From the NCBI GenBank assembly GCA_944382875.1, contig CALWNQ010000011.1, positions 1-64,000 on the forward strand: 64,000 nt of DNA. Reading direction: 5' to 3'. This DNA is from an uncultured Clostridia bacterium (GTDB lineage: Bacteria; Bacillota; Clostridia; Oscillospirales; Ruminococcaceae). The notes under the pieces were generated by a model. That model made no database searches. It was not told the DNA's origin and worked only from the letters and a program-made list of their open reading frames with translations. Every line of letters starts with the position of its first letter. The stretch's first letter is position 1. Shown piece after piece: positions 52,536-61,289 of this stretch. The position numbers and the translations under genes were made by a program.

Positions 52536-53024
52536 TCAGAACACTTCTTTCATGCGTTGTTTCCGCATCGCATTACGCTTCACTGCACATTCATATTCAA
52601 ACTGTTCTTCCATTGTTTCTGGAATAATTTCCGGAACTTCGGTCGGGCGTTCATTTTCATCAATCGCCACCATTACCAAATAAGCGCGGTTGATGAGCTT
52701 GCGCATCCCATGGATATCCTCCACAAAGGTTTGTACCCGAACTTCCATAGAAGTGCGGCCAACATAGGTAACCTGCCCCAACAGCACAATCAAATCATTT
52801 ACATGAGCCGGAGCCTTGAACTGCAGATTGTCAATCGATACAGTCGTGATATTGCATTCGCAGTGACGGCGCGCCACAATCCCCGCCACAATATCAATCC
52901 ATTCCATCAGTTGACCGCCAAACAAGCGGTTATAGCCGTTGATATGTGCTGGCATGACAAAATGATTTTGTTCTGTACGGGAATCCGCTACTTTTTTTGC
53001 GGGACGCTTGCTTTCATTCATCAT
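52536..53024 (-). CDS. acyl-CoA thioesterase, hotdog fold
   Basis: 162 residues from ATG at 53024 (GGAG six bases upstream). Hotdog-family marks: HINGYNRLFGGQLMEWIDIVAG with the catalytic Asp region, then TVSIDNLQFKAPAHVNDLIVL and VGRTSMEVRV. It belongs to the cytosolic long-chain acyl-CoA hydrolase (YciA/BACH-like) group; substrate is not evident. The start overlaps the end of the next upstream gene by 11 bases, so the pair is cotranslated. Confidence 0.88.
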   Translation of the reverse strand: MMNESKRPAKKVADSRTEQNHFVMPAHINGYNRLFGGQLMEWIDIVAGIVARRHCECNITTVSIDNLQFKAPAHVNDLIVLLGQVTYVGRTSMEVRVQTFVEDIHGMRKLINRAYLVMVAIDENERPTEVPEIIPETMEEQFEYECAVKRNAMRKQRMKEVF

Positions 53025-53709
53025 CGGGAACTCCTTCCAGTTCGTGTTCAAACGGTGCACGCCGGTTTGGACACTTGATCAGCGGACAATACCGGCAGTT
53101 TTCATAATGGCTTTCCGGCGCAAAAAAGAAACCGGAGCCGGATTTGGACGGCAGAATCAGGCAAGAATCGGTCAGATACGCCCCGATATCCGGCGTCACA
53201 CCGCCCAGCAATTCAAAAAGCGGCCGCTGCTCCCGTAAAGGCCAAGCCGGAAGCGAACCGGGCGACATTGCGGAAATATCGCCTTCTGGGAAATAACGCC
53301 GCCGGACTTCTTCATTCAACTGTACCCGAGCTGTACTAAGCAGCTGCAGCTTAATGGCATCTGCCCAAAATTCATAGAGAGGATCCTCCGCATATTGTTT
53401 GGACCACTCCTCCGCTTCCATGCCACAGGTCACAACAAACGGCACAATCCGGTTGGTATGCGCCAGATTTTGACTGACCAACGCAGATTTGAACCGCACA
53501 CCTTCTACCACAGCCCCGGTATCATCCCGGCTTTCCACCTGAGCAAGTCCATAAATGGCCTTTGGCTTGGCAATAGTGAGCGCATCTTTCAGCATTTTTT
53601 TAATTTGAGCCAGATCGCCGGGATCAGATTTCTCATTCATCCGCACGGCCTTATAAAATGTCTGTAGTTCCACCTGCGGATGCTCCACAAGGATGATATG
53701 TTTTTCCAT
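53014..53709 (-). CDS. MetH-activation-domain-like protein
   Basis: 231 residues from ATG at 53709 (GGAGG eight bases upstream; a GTG nine bases earlier sits closer). The late part resembles the activation domain of B12-dependent methionine synthase: AMSPGSLPAWPLREQRPLFELLGG, LTDSCLILPSKSGSGFFF, and a C-terminal Cys cluster CRYCPLIKCPNRR. Free-standing proteins of this kind in Clostridia act with a split MetH or are orphans. No metH is in the window. The Cys cluster, absent from the classic domain, suggests bound metal or Fe-S; this is inference. Confidence 0.75.
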   Translation of the reverse strand: MEKHIILVEHPQVELQTFYKAVRMNEKSDPGDLAQIKKMLKDALTIAKPKAIYGLAQVESRDDTGAVVEGVRFKSALVSQNLAHTNRIVPFVVTCGMEAEEWSKQYAEDPLYEFWADAIKLQLLSTARVQLNEEVRRRYFPEGDISAMSPGSLPAWPLREQRPLFELLGGVTPDIGAYLTDSCLILPSKSGSGFFFAPESHYENCRYCPLIKCPNRRAPFEHELEGVPDDE

Positions 53710-53918
53710 ATTCTCCACCTCCGAGCTTATGCTTCTTCATTGAATTACAATTATTATACCACATTTTCAGCCAATACAAAAGTAATTTTCATCAAATTGC
53801 AGAAAAACAGAGATCGTACACAAATTGGAAAAAAAGTGTTGCATTTTGATTCATAATCAGTTACAATGAAGCAGGATTATGGAATCGTTTTCGGCCAAAC
53901 GGCCTTGGAGGGATTTTT

Positions 53919-54953
53919 GTGGAAAGAACATACGGTGTTGTTCTGGTAGGATGCGGACATATTGGACAGTCTCATATAGAGGAAATCTATTTCCGTGACG
54001 GAATTCGTATTGTCGCAGTGGTGGATTTTAACCCGAATACTGCACAGCTTTTTGCCCGGAAATATGGTGCTGCTGAATACAACACCGACTATCATCCCTA
54101 CCTTGATCGGAATGATGTAGATATTTTTATCGCTGCAACATATGCGAATTCTCATCTGCAAATTCTGCGTGACTGCATCCAAGCAGGAAAGCATCTTCTT
54201 TGCGAAAAGCCAATGACTGAAGCAAACGAAGCGGATGCGGAAGAGTTTTACCGGCTTGCAAAAGCTGCAAAAAGCAAAGTGCTTATCGCCCATATTCTCC
54301 GCCACAACAGCACATACCAGCGAGTGCGGGAGATGATCCGTGAAGGAGCCATCGGAGATGTTCGACTGATTCGCATGATACAGAATCATCACATTATGAA
54401 TCCGGCACGCTACGGCCGATTGATGGAAGATTGTCCGCCTTTTGTCGACTGCGGTGTCCATTATATCGATGTGGCGCGTTGGTTTACCGGGATGAAAGTT
54501 GTATCGGTGGGCGGAATCGGCAGCCGGGTGGGCAACCTGGTACCACAAGGACATTTTGATCACGGAATTCTGAACATGAAGCTGGAAAACGGCGCTTCAG
54601 TCATCTATGAGGCTGGGTGGGCGGAATCCATTGCCGCACAAAACCTCAAAGAATTTATCGGAGATAAGGGACGGATCCGTATTGTCCTGCAAGCAGACCG
54701 CAATGAAGACCGGGAAGAAGGCGCCCTGATTGCTTGGTACAGCTCCGACACAGGTGAATATCACACTATTAACAGCCCCAGTATTTATAAAAACATGTGG
54801 CAGCAGCTTCTCTGCCTGATAGATATGATTGAAGGAAAATCGGAAGGCTCTCCCACATTGGATGATGCCTACCGCGCTTTTCGGATTGCCCTGCTCGGCT
54901 GGCATGCCTGTGAACAAAATAACGTTCTTCCGGTACCGGAAGAGTTCGCGTAA
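53919..54953 (+). CDS. Gfo/Idh/MocA-family oxidoreductase
   Basis: NAD(P)-dependent sugar or cyclitol dehydrogenase family. 344 residues. N-terminal Rossmann fold with VGCGHIGQSH at residues 10-19 and the catalytic-domain motif EKPMTEA near 96. The Lys of EKP and the late DCGVHYIDVARWF with His are typical of the active site. Start is GTG at 53919, seven bases after GGAGGG. Stands alone, ended by a strong terminator; substrate unknown. Confidence 0.88.
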   Translation: MERTYGVVLVGCGHIGQSHIEEIYFRDGIRIVAVVDFNPNTAQLFARKYGAAEYNTDYHPYLDRNDVDIFIAATYANSHLQILRDCIQAGKHLLCEKPMTEANEADAEEFYRLAKAAKSKVLIAHILRHNSTYQRVREMIREGAIGDVRLIRMIQNHHIMNPARYGRLMEDCPPFVDCGVHYIDVARWFTGMKVVSVGGIGSRVGNLVPQGHFDHGILNMKLENGASVIYEAGWAESIAAQNLKEFIGDKGRIRIVLQADRNEDREEGALIAWYSSDTGEYHTINSPSIYKNMWQQLLCLIDMIEGKSEGSPTLDDAYRAFRIALLGWHACEQNNVLPVPEEFA

Positions 54954-54977
54954 TCACAAAAAGCTTCTTTACAACTG

Positions 54978-55036
54978 AATCCTCCTACTGTTATGCAGTC
55001 AATACTCTGCATCGCATAACAGCAGGAGGATTTTTC
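54978..55036 (+). terminator. terminator of the Gfo/Idh/MocA gene
   Basis: Long stem AATCCTCCT-CTGTTATGC / GCATAACAG-AGGAGGATT (18 pairs, one mismatch), 17-base loop, T run. Confidence 0.9.
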
Positions 55037-55106
55037 TGGTCTTTTTAACCAAAAACCGCAAATTTTAATAAAAAATGCGCCCCGCATATTCGGGACGCAT
55101 AGAAAA

Positions 55107-56249
55107 TCAGCCCAAAATGGAAATCAGAACACCTGCTGCAACAGCAGAACCGATTACACCCGCAACGTTCGGGCCCATCGCATGCATGAGCAGGAAGTTG
55201 GTGGGATCAGTTTCAGCGCCGACTTTCTGAGAAACACGTGCAGCCATCGGTACAGCGGATACACCGGCAGAACCGATCAGCGGGTTTACCTTACCGCCGG
55301 TAAAGATGTACATCAGTTTACCGAACAGAACGCCACAAGCAGTACCCAGGCAGAACGCCGCCAGACCGAGGATGACAATCTTGATGGTACCCCAGGTGAG
55401 GAAGACGTCATAGGTTGTGGTAGCGCCGACAGTAACACCCAGGAAGATGGTGATGATATTCATCAGTTCGTTCTGAGCAGTCTTGACCAGACGGTCCACA
55501 ACGCCGGATTCACGCATCAGGTTGCCCAGCATCAGCATACCAACCAGAGAAGCCGCAGAGGGAACCAGGAAGGACACCAGCAAAGTTACAATAATCGGGA
55601 ACACAACTTTTTCGGTACGGGAAACGGGGCGCAGCTGTTCCATCACGACAGAACGCTCTTTCTTGGTGGTCAAAGCCTTCATAATCGGCGGCTGGATCAG
55701 CGGAACCAGAGCCATATAAGAATACGCAGCAACCGCAATCGAACCAATCATCTGTTCATTACCGCCCGCAAGCAGTTTGCCGGCAGTATAGATAGCAGTC
55801 GGACCGTCCGCACCGCCGATGATGGCGATAGAACCGGATTCCTGAGGGGTAAAGCCCAACAGGATTGCTCCGATAAAGGTAAAGAAGATACCACCCTGCG
55901 CAGCAGCACCGAGCAGGAAGCTCTGGGGGTTCGCAATCAGCGGGCCAAAGTCGGTCATCGTACCGATACCAAGGAAGATCAGTGGCGGATAAATTCCCAT
56001 TTTAACACCCTGGTAGAGGTAGTAAAGCAAACCGCCTTCTTCATAAGAGCCAAGGCCAGCCAGCGGAAGGTTAGCAAGCAGCATACCAAATGAAATTGGG
56101 AGCAGCAGCAGCGGCTCAAACTGACGGACAATCGCAAGATACAAAAGCAGGCAGGCAACAACGATCATGGCAATCTGGCGCCAGTCAAAATTCATAAAAC
56201 CAGATTCCATCCACAGGTCTCTGACACTGCCGGTAAAAATGTCAAGCAT
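55107..56249 (-). CDS. Na+-pumping decarboxylase, beta subunit (OadB/GcdB/MmdB type)
   Basis: Membrane subunit that couples decarboxylation of a carboxybiotin to Na+ export. 380 residues, about nine or more membrane helices. The conserved Na+ site region is in [16 protein letters not shown] (near 155), and the late [37 protein letters not shown]-type end is present. The gamma-like subunit gene lies 34 bases upstream. Whether it decarboxylates oxaloacetate, methylmalonyl-CoA or glutaconyl-CoA cannot be told, as the carboxyltransferase and biotin carrier genes are not in the window. Confidence 0.93.
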   Translation of the reverse strand: MLDIFTGSVRDLWMESGFMNFDWRQIAMIVVACLLLYLAIVRQFEPLLLLPISFGMLLANLPLAGLGSYEEGGLLYYLYQGVKMGIYPPLIFLGIGTMTDFGPLIANPQSFLLGAAAQGGIFFTFIGAILLGFTPQESGSIAIIGGADGPTAIYTAGKLLAGGNEQMIGSIAVAAYSYMALVPLIQPPIMKALTTKKERSVVMEQLRPVSRTEKVVFPIIVTLLVSFLVPSAASLVGMLMLGNLMRESGVVDRLVKTAQNELMNIITIFLGVTVGATTTYDVFLTWGTIKIVILGLAAFCLGTACGVLFGKLMYIFTGGKVNPLIGSAGVSAVPMAARVSQKVGAETDPTNFLLMHAMGPNVAGVIGSAVAAGVLISILG

Positions 56250-56282
56250 TGTTTCAAGTCCTTTCTATATGGTGAATTTTAC

Positions 56283-56672
56283 TTAAAAGGGCCGTGTATT
56301 TTCTTCGACACCGGCCTTGCCCCACGCACGACGGTTTTTCCGCACGCGCTTGATGCTTCTGACAACATAGGATTTCCCGTCGCCTTCTTCATCCAGAATC
56401 GCTGTAATTGCAGCTGTAATGGCGGCAACCACCTCGTCACTCAAACCGTCCGAAGCGACCTCCACAATTTTGGGAGCGGGTGCCTTCGGAGCGGGAGCAG
56501 GTTTTTCCGCAGGTGCACTGGAGGCAGCCGATTTTCTGGAAGTCATGCTGTCCATAACCTTTCCAATGCACCAGATAATTACAACCAGAATAATCAGCGC
56601 AAGAAAAACGACAGCAAATCCGGTCAGCACAGTACCCATGGTTTCTTCAATACCGAAATTTTGCATATCCAT
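56283..56672 (-). CDS. OadG-family gamma/delta subunit of the Na+-pumping decarboxylase
   Basis: 129 residues from ATG at 56672 (AAAGGAGA upstream). One N-terminal membrane helix (about 13-36), then an Ala/Pro-rich linker (PAEKPAPAPKAPAPK) and a C-terminal part with EVVAAITAAITAILDEEG and VRSIKRVRKNRRAWGKAG. OadG subunits anchor the soluble part to the beta subunit. The short C-terminal block, common in clostridial forms, resembles the acetyltransferase-like end of OadG proteins. Confidence 0.85.
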   Translation of the reverse strand: MDMQNFGIEETMGTVLTGFAVVFLALIILVVIIWCIGKVMDSMTSRKSAASSAPAEKPAPAPKAPAPKIVEVASDGLSDEVVAAITAAITAILDEEGDGKSYVVRSIKRVRKNRRAWGKAGVEENTRPF

Positions 56673-56773
56673 GTGATCTGATCTCCTTTTGTTGGATTTT
56701 CTATGTAAATCCCCGTCCAGGGAAAGGAAAAAGGGTAAAACCGCCTTACGGCGTATGAAAAGGCCTTCCCGCT

Positions 56774-57838
56774 TTACATCGTCGCACAGAGATTGGTTTC
56801 CCACGCGGGGATGTAAGGCTGGTGCCTGAGATATAGGCGATATTTGGGCTGCAACTGGTTGAGCAGCAGCGGCAACGAAAAAATATCCTCACTTCGATGA
56901 TAGGCAGATATGAGCAGCTTCGGCGCCTGCCGTCGCAATATTTCCACGCCGCCAAGCAATGTTTCACGTTCAGCGCCTTCCACATCCATCTTAATAAAAC
57001 TGACTTGCCCTCCCCGATACAGACTGTCTAACGATCGAGCCGGAACCTGAACCTTGCCATCCTTCCCCAAAAAAGAGTTTCGTCCGGCACAGTTGTGAAA
57101 AGATAACAGCCCATCCTTTTCCCAGCTCGCGGCCTGTATCATACGGATTTTTTCCGGAGACCGAGGAGAAAGATTCCGCTCCAATTTCCGAAAATTTTTC
57201 CCATCCGGTTCCAGAACGGTGATCGACGAAAAATTCCCGCCGGTTTCGTTGAGAAACTCCAGAACAGTATCGCCGTCGTATCCGCCCAAATCGCAGTAAT
57301 CCTCCTGCCCAGTGATTCTGAGCAGCCGGTACATTTCGGAGCGCGGTGTTTCCACCGACCGCAGCAATGCAGGCTTGCCGCTCAGCTTGAAATTGATGAC
57401 CGCATGGTAAACTTTTCTGGATTGCTCATCCGCCAAAAGGCTTTCTACGCGACTGATCTCCTCTTCATGGTGAAGCAGATAGCTCCAATCGAACAAATCA
57501 CCACCAAAAAGCGGCACATCCGGCGCGAGCAGTTCGTGTTTTCTGCCAATCTCCTCAATTTTGGAAAGAAGATCCTCACGAAATGCTGCAAAACAGAGAA
57601 GAATAATAAAATCATCCAATTCTGCTTCCAGTTCGGTAAGGCTTTTGAGCGGAAACTCTGCAAAATCGCGCCGGCGCAGATGATCATCGCTGACAAAAAT
57701 TCCCCGCACCGTTATACCGTATCGGCGGCACGCATCCAGGATTTTCAAGGCTCCGTCGCCCATTCCGTACAGGACAACCGGCCTGGTTTCTTCCCGCAGG
57801 CGTTCCCAAACAGAGCGTTCTGTAACAAAACTGAGCAA
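56774..57838 (-). CDS. FkbM-family methyltransferase with an extra N-terminal domain
   Basis: 354 residues. Residues 1-140 form a Rossmann-like nucleotide-binding part (VVLYGMGDGALKILDACRRYG), often found before FkbM in gut Clostridia. The methyltransferase part starts near 175: YCDLGGYDGDTVLEFL is the SAM motif, VLEPDGKNFRKL the second, and VSFIKMDVEGAERETLLG the FkbM signature. The start is TTG at 57838, a few bases after GGGGGAG. Targets of such enzymes are usually sugars of surface glycans; this one is unknown. Confidence 0.87.
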   Translation of the reverse strand: MLSFVTERSVWERLREETRPVVLYGMGDGALKILDACRRYGITVRGIFVSDDHLRRRDFAEFPLKSLTELEAELDDFIILLCFAAFREDLLSKIEEIGRKHELLAPDVPLFGGDLFDWSYLLHHEEEISRVESLLADEQSRKVYHAVINFKLSGKPALLRSVETPRSEMYRLLRITGQEDYCDLGGYDGDTVLEFLNETGGNFSSITVLEPDGKNFRKLERNLSPRSPEKIRMIQAASWEKDGLLSFHNCAGRNSFLGKDGKVQVPARSLDSLYRGGQVSFIKMDVEGAERETLLGGVEILRRQAPKLLISAYHRSEDIFSLPLLLNQLQPKYRLYLRHQPYIPAWETNLCATM

Positions 57839-57943
57839 GCAAACTCCCCCATCATAAGGATACCCTTATTATAACGTATTTGCCATCGTTTGTCTATAGC
57901 TTAACAATCATTTTTTCTCAATTTTTTCACATTTTTTTGACAC

Positions 57944-57985
57944 AAAAATACCTCTCCGCCCCAATCGGCAAAGAGAGGTATTTTA
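57944..57985 (-). terminator. terminator of the ECF sigma operon
   Basis: Minus strand stem AAAATACCTCT / AGAGGTATTTT with an 18-base loop that itself can pair in part, then TTTTT; seven bases after the stop at 57992. Confidence 0.8.
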
Positions 57986-57991
57986 TTATTT

Positions 57992-58768
57992 TTATTGATA
58001 AGAATCTATCATATCCGTGAGCTGCTCTACCGAAGCGTCTTTTTCCCAATAGCCATTCAACGAAACATGATAAGTATAGTCATTGTCCTGAACATAATAA
58101 GAAGCTTCCGGTAGGTGCAGCGGTTCCAATTCATCAAGTATCTTTCTCGTTGCTTCTGCAAAGGCTTCTGGGCTGTCATAGCTTCCATTTAATGTAATAT
58201 CCAAACTCAGATAAGCGCCGTTTAAATCCTGATAGGACAGATCATCCGGAATAGCATCGGTCCAAGGGTAAGCAACCTCATCGAGATAAAAACTGATATA
58301 CACATCCTGGATGCTTTCCCCCTTGAGCGCCTCATATACATCGGTATGAATTCGGCTTTCTATCTGGGATTCAATCTGCTGAGCCTGCATAGCATTTTGT
58401 GCGAAGGTTGGAATCACAGTAAGCCCGATACTTCCTCCAATTAACAGCAGGCAAAATAACATGCTCAAAAAATCATAACGCAGTTTCTCCCCTTTTGCAA
58501 AGAACGAATACAATAGGATTTCCAATCCGGTCAACACCAATACAAGCGGAGCAAACTTAACAAAAGCAAGGAGCGGAAAATTAGGGATCAGCATATTACA
58601 GAGCAGCAGGATTCCAGTTGTAACCAGTGATATGCCAAGTGTCAGTGTTCCCACTCGACGTATCTTCACTTGTTTCACAGGCTTAATGGTTTTAAATTCG
58701 CGAAGCGCAGGTTGTTCAACCGTGTTTTCCTGCTGCGGCTGAACATCATTTGGTTGCTGATAATCCAT
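57992..58768 (-). CDS. membrane protein of unknown function
   Basis: 258 residues. An acidic/Gln-rich N-terminus of about 35 residues, then four closely spaced membrane helices (about 42-62, 66-88, 97-117 and one ending near 125), and a soluble C-terminal half with many acidic and aromatic residues. No family recognised. It starts two bases after the stop of the TM2-like gene and is last in the group that begins with the ECF sigma factor, so its job may be part of that envelope response. Confidence 0.7.
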   Translation of the reverse strand: MDYQQPNDVQPQQENTVEQPALREFKTIKPVKQVKIRRVGTLTLGISLVTTGILLLCNMLIPNFPLLAFVKFAPLVLVLTGLEILLYSFFAKGEKLRYDFLSMLFCLLLIGGSIGLTVIPTFAQNAMQAQQIESQIESRIHTDVYEALKGESIQDVYISFYLDEVAYPWTDAIPDDLSYQDLNGAYLSLDITLNGSYDSPEAFAEATRKILDELEPLHLPEASYYVQDNDYTYHVSLNGYWEKDASVEQLTDMIDSYQ

Positions 58769-58770
58769 GG

Positions 58771-59358
58771 TTACATTCCTCCAACTGAATGATTGGGATC
58801 CGCTTCGCCCGAATATGGCTGAAGCTCATCTGGAATTTCTTTCTTTTTCCCACCCCGCATAAAATGGATGCCCAATCCGATAATCAGGATGGCAATTACA
58901 AGCTGCGGGATATTGTAATAAATAGACCAGAGCCATCTTGTTGACATGCCAAAATGTTCCAGCAACGCTGAAAGCGACTGTACAATCGACGAGGCAAACG
59001 TATTATACAGCATGATAATCCCCAAAATAATGCAGCCCCATCCCAGTGCAACATTTTTGGTTTGAAAAATCTTGATTTTTTTCACTTCCACTCCTTCCAG
59101 CAGACCGAAAAAGAACGGATCCGGCGCATCTTTCAGTTCTTCAGGCGTAAGCGAAATCAGGTTTAGATTATCAAAAAATGCATAGAACCAAACGATCGGC
59201 ATGGCAATTGTCAAAGCGCCGATTCCCAGCAGCATTGCCAGTCCCATCGAACCCCAGAATAACAAAAGCAGCGTCATACCGCGTTTCATTTTGCCCAAAT
59301 ACATGTGCCCAGCTCCCGGCATGAAACCAAAAATCACCGCAAGCCCCTTACTCTTCAT
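58771..59358 (-). CDS. TM2-like membrane protein
   Basis: 195 residues from ATG at 59358 (AGGATG upstream). The first 60 residues, FGFMPGAGHMYLGKMKRGMTLLL, match the TM2-domain pattern of a Gly/Pro-rich hairpin of two helices. Two further helices follow near 110-135 and 150-172. Role unknown; position downstream of the anti-sigma factor gene suggests the same operon. Confidence 0.75.
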   Translation of the reverse strand: MKSKGLAVIFGFMPGAGHMYLGKMKRGMTLLLLFWGSMGLAMLLGIGALTIAMPIVWFYAFFDNLNLISLTPEELKDAPDPFFFGLLEGVEVKKIKIFQTKNVALGWGCIILGIIMLYNTFASSIVQSLSALLEHFGMSTRWLWSIYYNIPQLVIAILIIGLGIHFMRGGKKKEIPDELQPYSGEADPNHSVGGM

Positions 59359-59394
59359 CAAAAAATCATCCTTTCCAGTTGTGTGTTCCGCCCG

Positions 59395-59868
59395 TTATGA
59401 ATTGTGTTCCGGATGTCCCTGTACACCGCTGTTCAGCCAACTGTTCAACCCGTTCATCAGTTGATCCATCCGCCATCCAAACCCTTTTACCGTTTGAGAA
59501 AAGGAGGAATCGCTATCGGGAAGATGGTTCACCCACGACGCGGATTTTGCCAGCAGTCCGCTGCCGGAAAGCAACATCCCGTTCCAGACAACCAACGCCA
59601 TCGCAGCGGCAATAGCAACCCGTGCAAATTTTCCGAATACCGTCTTCCGTTTTTGGAAACGGATGCGATCCATCACAACCGGTGCGGCTGGCACAGCCGG
59701 TTCCAGCATTGTCTCATCAGTTAAAGCAAGCGCATAACGTTCTACACATCTATCGCAGAAATCCAGATGCTCCGCAGCCTCCATCCGCTGTTCCTCATCC
59801 AGTTCCGAAAGTGTCAGACCCCGCAGTCCTTCGTCGGTCAGATGGCCACCTTCATCAAAAAGCTTCAT
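59395..59868 (-). CDS. anti-sigma factor with zinc-finger domain
   Basis: 157 residues. N-terminal zinc-binding anti-sigma (ZAS) domain with EHLDFCDRC (H-x3-C-x2-C, residues about 34-42), one membrane helix near 84-105 and a short outer domain. Such proteins hold the ECF sigma factor at the membrane until a signal. Its ATG overlaps the sigma factor stop (ATGA), the usual coupling of the pair. Confidence 0.87.
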   Translation of the reverse strand: MKLFDEGGHLTDEGLRGLTLSELDEEQRMEAAEHLDFCDRCVERYALALTDETMLEPAVPAAPVVMDRIRFQKRKTVFGKFARVAIAAAMALVVWNGMLLSGSGLLAKSASWVNHLPDSDSSFSQTVKGFGWRMDQLMNGLNSWLNSGVQGHPEHNS

Positions 59869-60374
59869 ACCAGTATCCCCCTTTCTACAAGGAGCGCCCG
59901 CAGCTTTTTCCGCGCCCGGTAAAGCTGCGTTTCCACCGTTTTGGGCGGTCGCTCCAAAATAGCTGCAATTTCCTCCACCGATTTTTCCTCCAGAAAATAC
60001 AAAACCGAAACCTTGTGATACGGTTCTTCCATTTCCCGGATCAGCCTTTCAATCTGAGCTGCCGAGTCCCGGCTAACCGTCTCTTGTTCCGCCGATTTTT
60101 CTGACTGCATCGGCAACGCTTCCAGATCATCGGTGGTATCCACCTTTCGGTGATATGCCGACCGAAGAAAATCCTTGGCCTTATTCGAAGCGATCCGGAT
60201 CAGCCACGGCTTGTAACTGTCCCCCTGATAAGTATCGATGTGCCGGTATGCGGACAGGAAAGTATCCTGTGTCAGATTCTGTGCCTCACCGTAGTCCTTT
60301 ACCAGCTGGAAGCAGACGGTAAAAACGAGCTTTTCATATTGTCTGACAAATGCTTCAAAGTCTTTTTCCTTCAT
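59865..60374 (-). CDS. ECF-family RNA polymerase sigma factor
   Basis: 169 residues from ATG at 60374; longer starts at 60410 and 60440 are possible. Region 2 is EAFVRQYEKLVFTVCFQLVKD through PWLIRIASNKAKDFLRSAYHRK, region 4 is YHKVSVLYFLEEKSVEEIAAIL with RPPKTVETQLYRARKKLRALL. First gene of the operon with the anti-sigma factor and two membrane proteins. The recognised promoter motif could not be read from the 200 bases upstream. Confidence 0.9.
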   Translation of the reverse strand: MKEKDFEAFVRQYEKLVFTVCFQLVKDYGEAQNLTQDTFLSAYRHIDTYQGDSYKPWLIRIASNKAKDFLRSAYHRKVDTTDDLEALPMQSEKSAEQETVSRDSAAQIERLIREMEEPYHKVSVLYFLEEKSVEEIAAILERPPKTVETQLYRARKKLRALLVERGILV

Positions 60375-60519
60375 TCGCCCGTCATCACCGCCTTTCTCGA
60401 ACCGCTTCATATACGGAAACGCAGCTTCCGAACGGAACACTTCAAATCTTGAAAAAATCTGTAAGATTTTTTGATTCTTTTATTAGAATACCATGTTTTT
60501 TATAATTTTGCAAATACTA

Positions 60520-60548
60520 TTGGAATCCGAAAAAAAATATGGTATAAT
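60520..60548 (+). promoter_or_regulatory. sigma-A-type promoter of sdaAB
   Basis: -35 TTGGAA (60520-60525), 17-base spacer, perfect -10 TATAAT (60543-60548); leader of about 30 bases. Confidence 0.75.
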
Positions 60549-60584
60549 GTCTGCGTGACAAATACAGAAAGGAAGGATGTTACG

Positions 60585-61289
60585 ATGCCTGTTCCCTCTC
60601 TTTTTGATATTATGGGGCCGATTATGATCGGTCCTTCCAGTTCCCACACCGCGGGGGCCGCACGGCTCGGGAAAATGGCTTACAAACTTGCCGGCGGTGA
60701 CATCCGGCGGGTGGTGATGTACCTTCACGGCTCTTTTGCCGCCACCTATCGCGGCCACGGTACCGACAAAGCACTGCTGGCCGGCTTGCTAAACCTCAAT
60801 CCCTCTGACGAACGGCTGCGGGATTCTTTTCAGATTGCGGCCGAAAAAGGGATCTCCTATGAATTTATCCCCACTGATTTGGGTGAAAATGTTCACCCCA
60901 ACACAGTACGCTTTGTGATTACCGACAGTAGAGGTGAAACCTTTGAAATTATGGGATCTTCCATCGGTGGCGGACAAGTTGTAGTCAGCGAAATCGACGG
61001 GATGGAAGTAAACTTTACCGGCGAACGTCCGATTATCATCACAGCTCATCAGGATACGCCCGGTGTGCTCTCTCATATTACCACCCTGCTGTTTGAACGG
61101 GACATCAACATCGGCGACATGCGCGTCACCCGTTCCCGGGAGGACAAAAGCGCCCATATGTATATTGAACTGGACAGCCTTTGCGGGCAGGATCTAACCG
61201 CTGCTATCCGCTGCATTCCTGGCATTACCCGCGTAAAATTGCTGCTGCCCATTGAGGAATCCGATGTGCCCGGAAAGGAGAACCCATGA
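60585..61289 (+). CDS. sdaAB: L-serine dehydratase, beta subunit
   Basis: Small subunit of the Fe-S enzyme that turns L-serine to pyruvate and ammonia. 234 residues from ATG at 60585 (AGGAAGG upstream); the long upstream frame covers the promoter. Marks: FDIMGPIMIGPSSSHTAGAARLG at residues 6-28, and an ACT-like domain near the C-terminus (PIIITAHQDTPGVLSHITTLL). Its stop overlaps the start of sdaAA (ATGA). Confidence 0.95.
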   Translation: MPVPSLFDIMGPIMIGPSSSHTAGAARLGKMAYKLAGGDIRRVVMYLHGSFAATYRGHGTDKALLAGLLNLNPSDERLRDSFQIAAEKGISYEFIPTDLGENVHPNTVRFVITDSRGETFEIMGSSIGGGQVVVSEIDGMEVNFTGERPIIITAHQDTPGVLSHITTLLFERDINIGDMRVTRSREDKSAHMYIELDSLCGQDLTAAIRCIPGITRVKLLLPIEESDVPGKENP

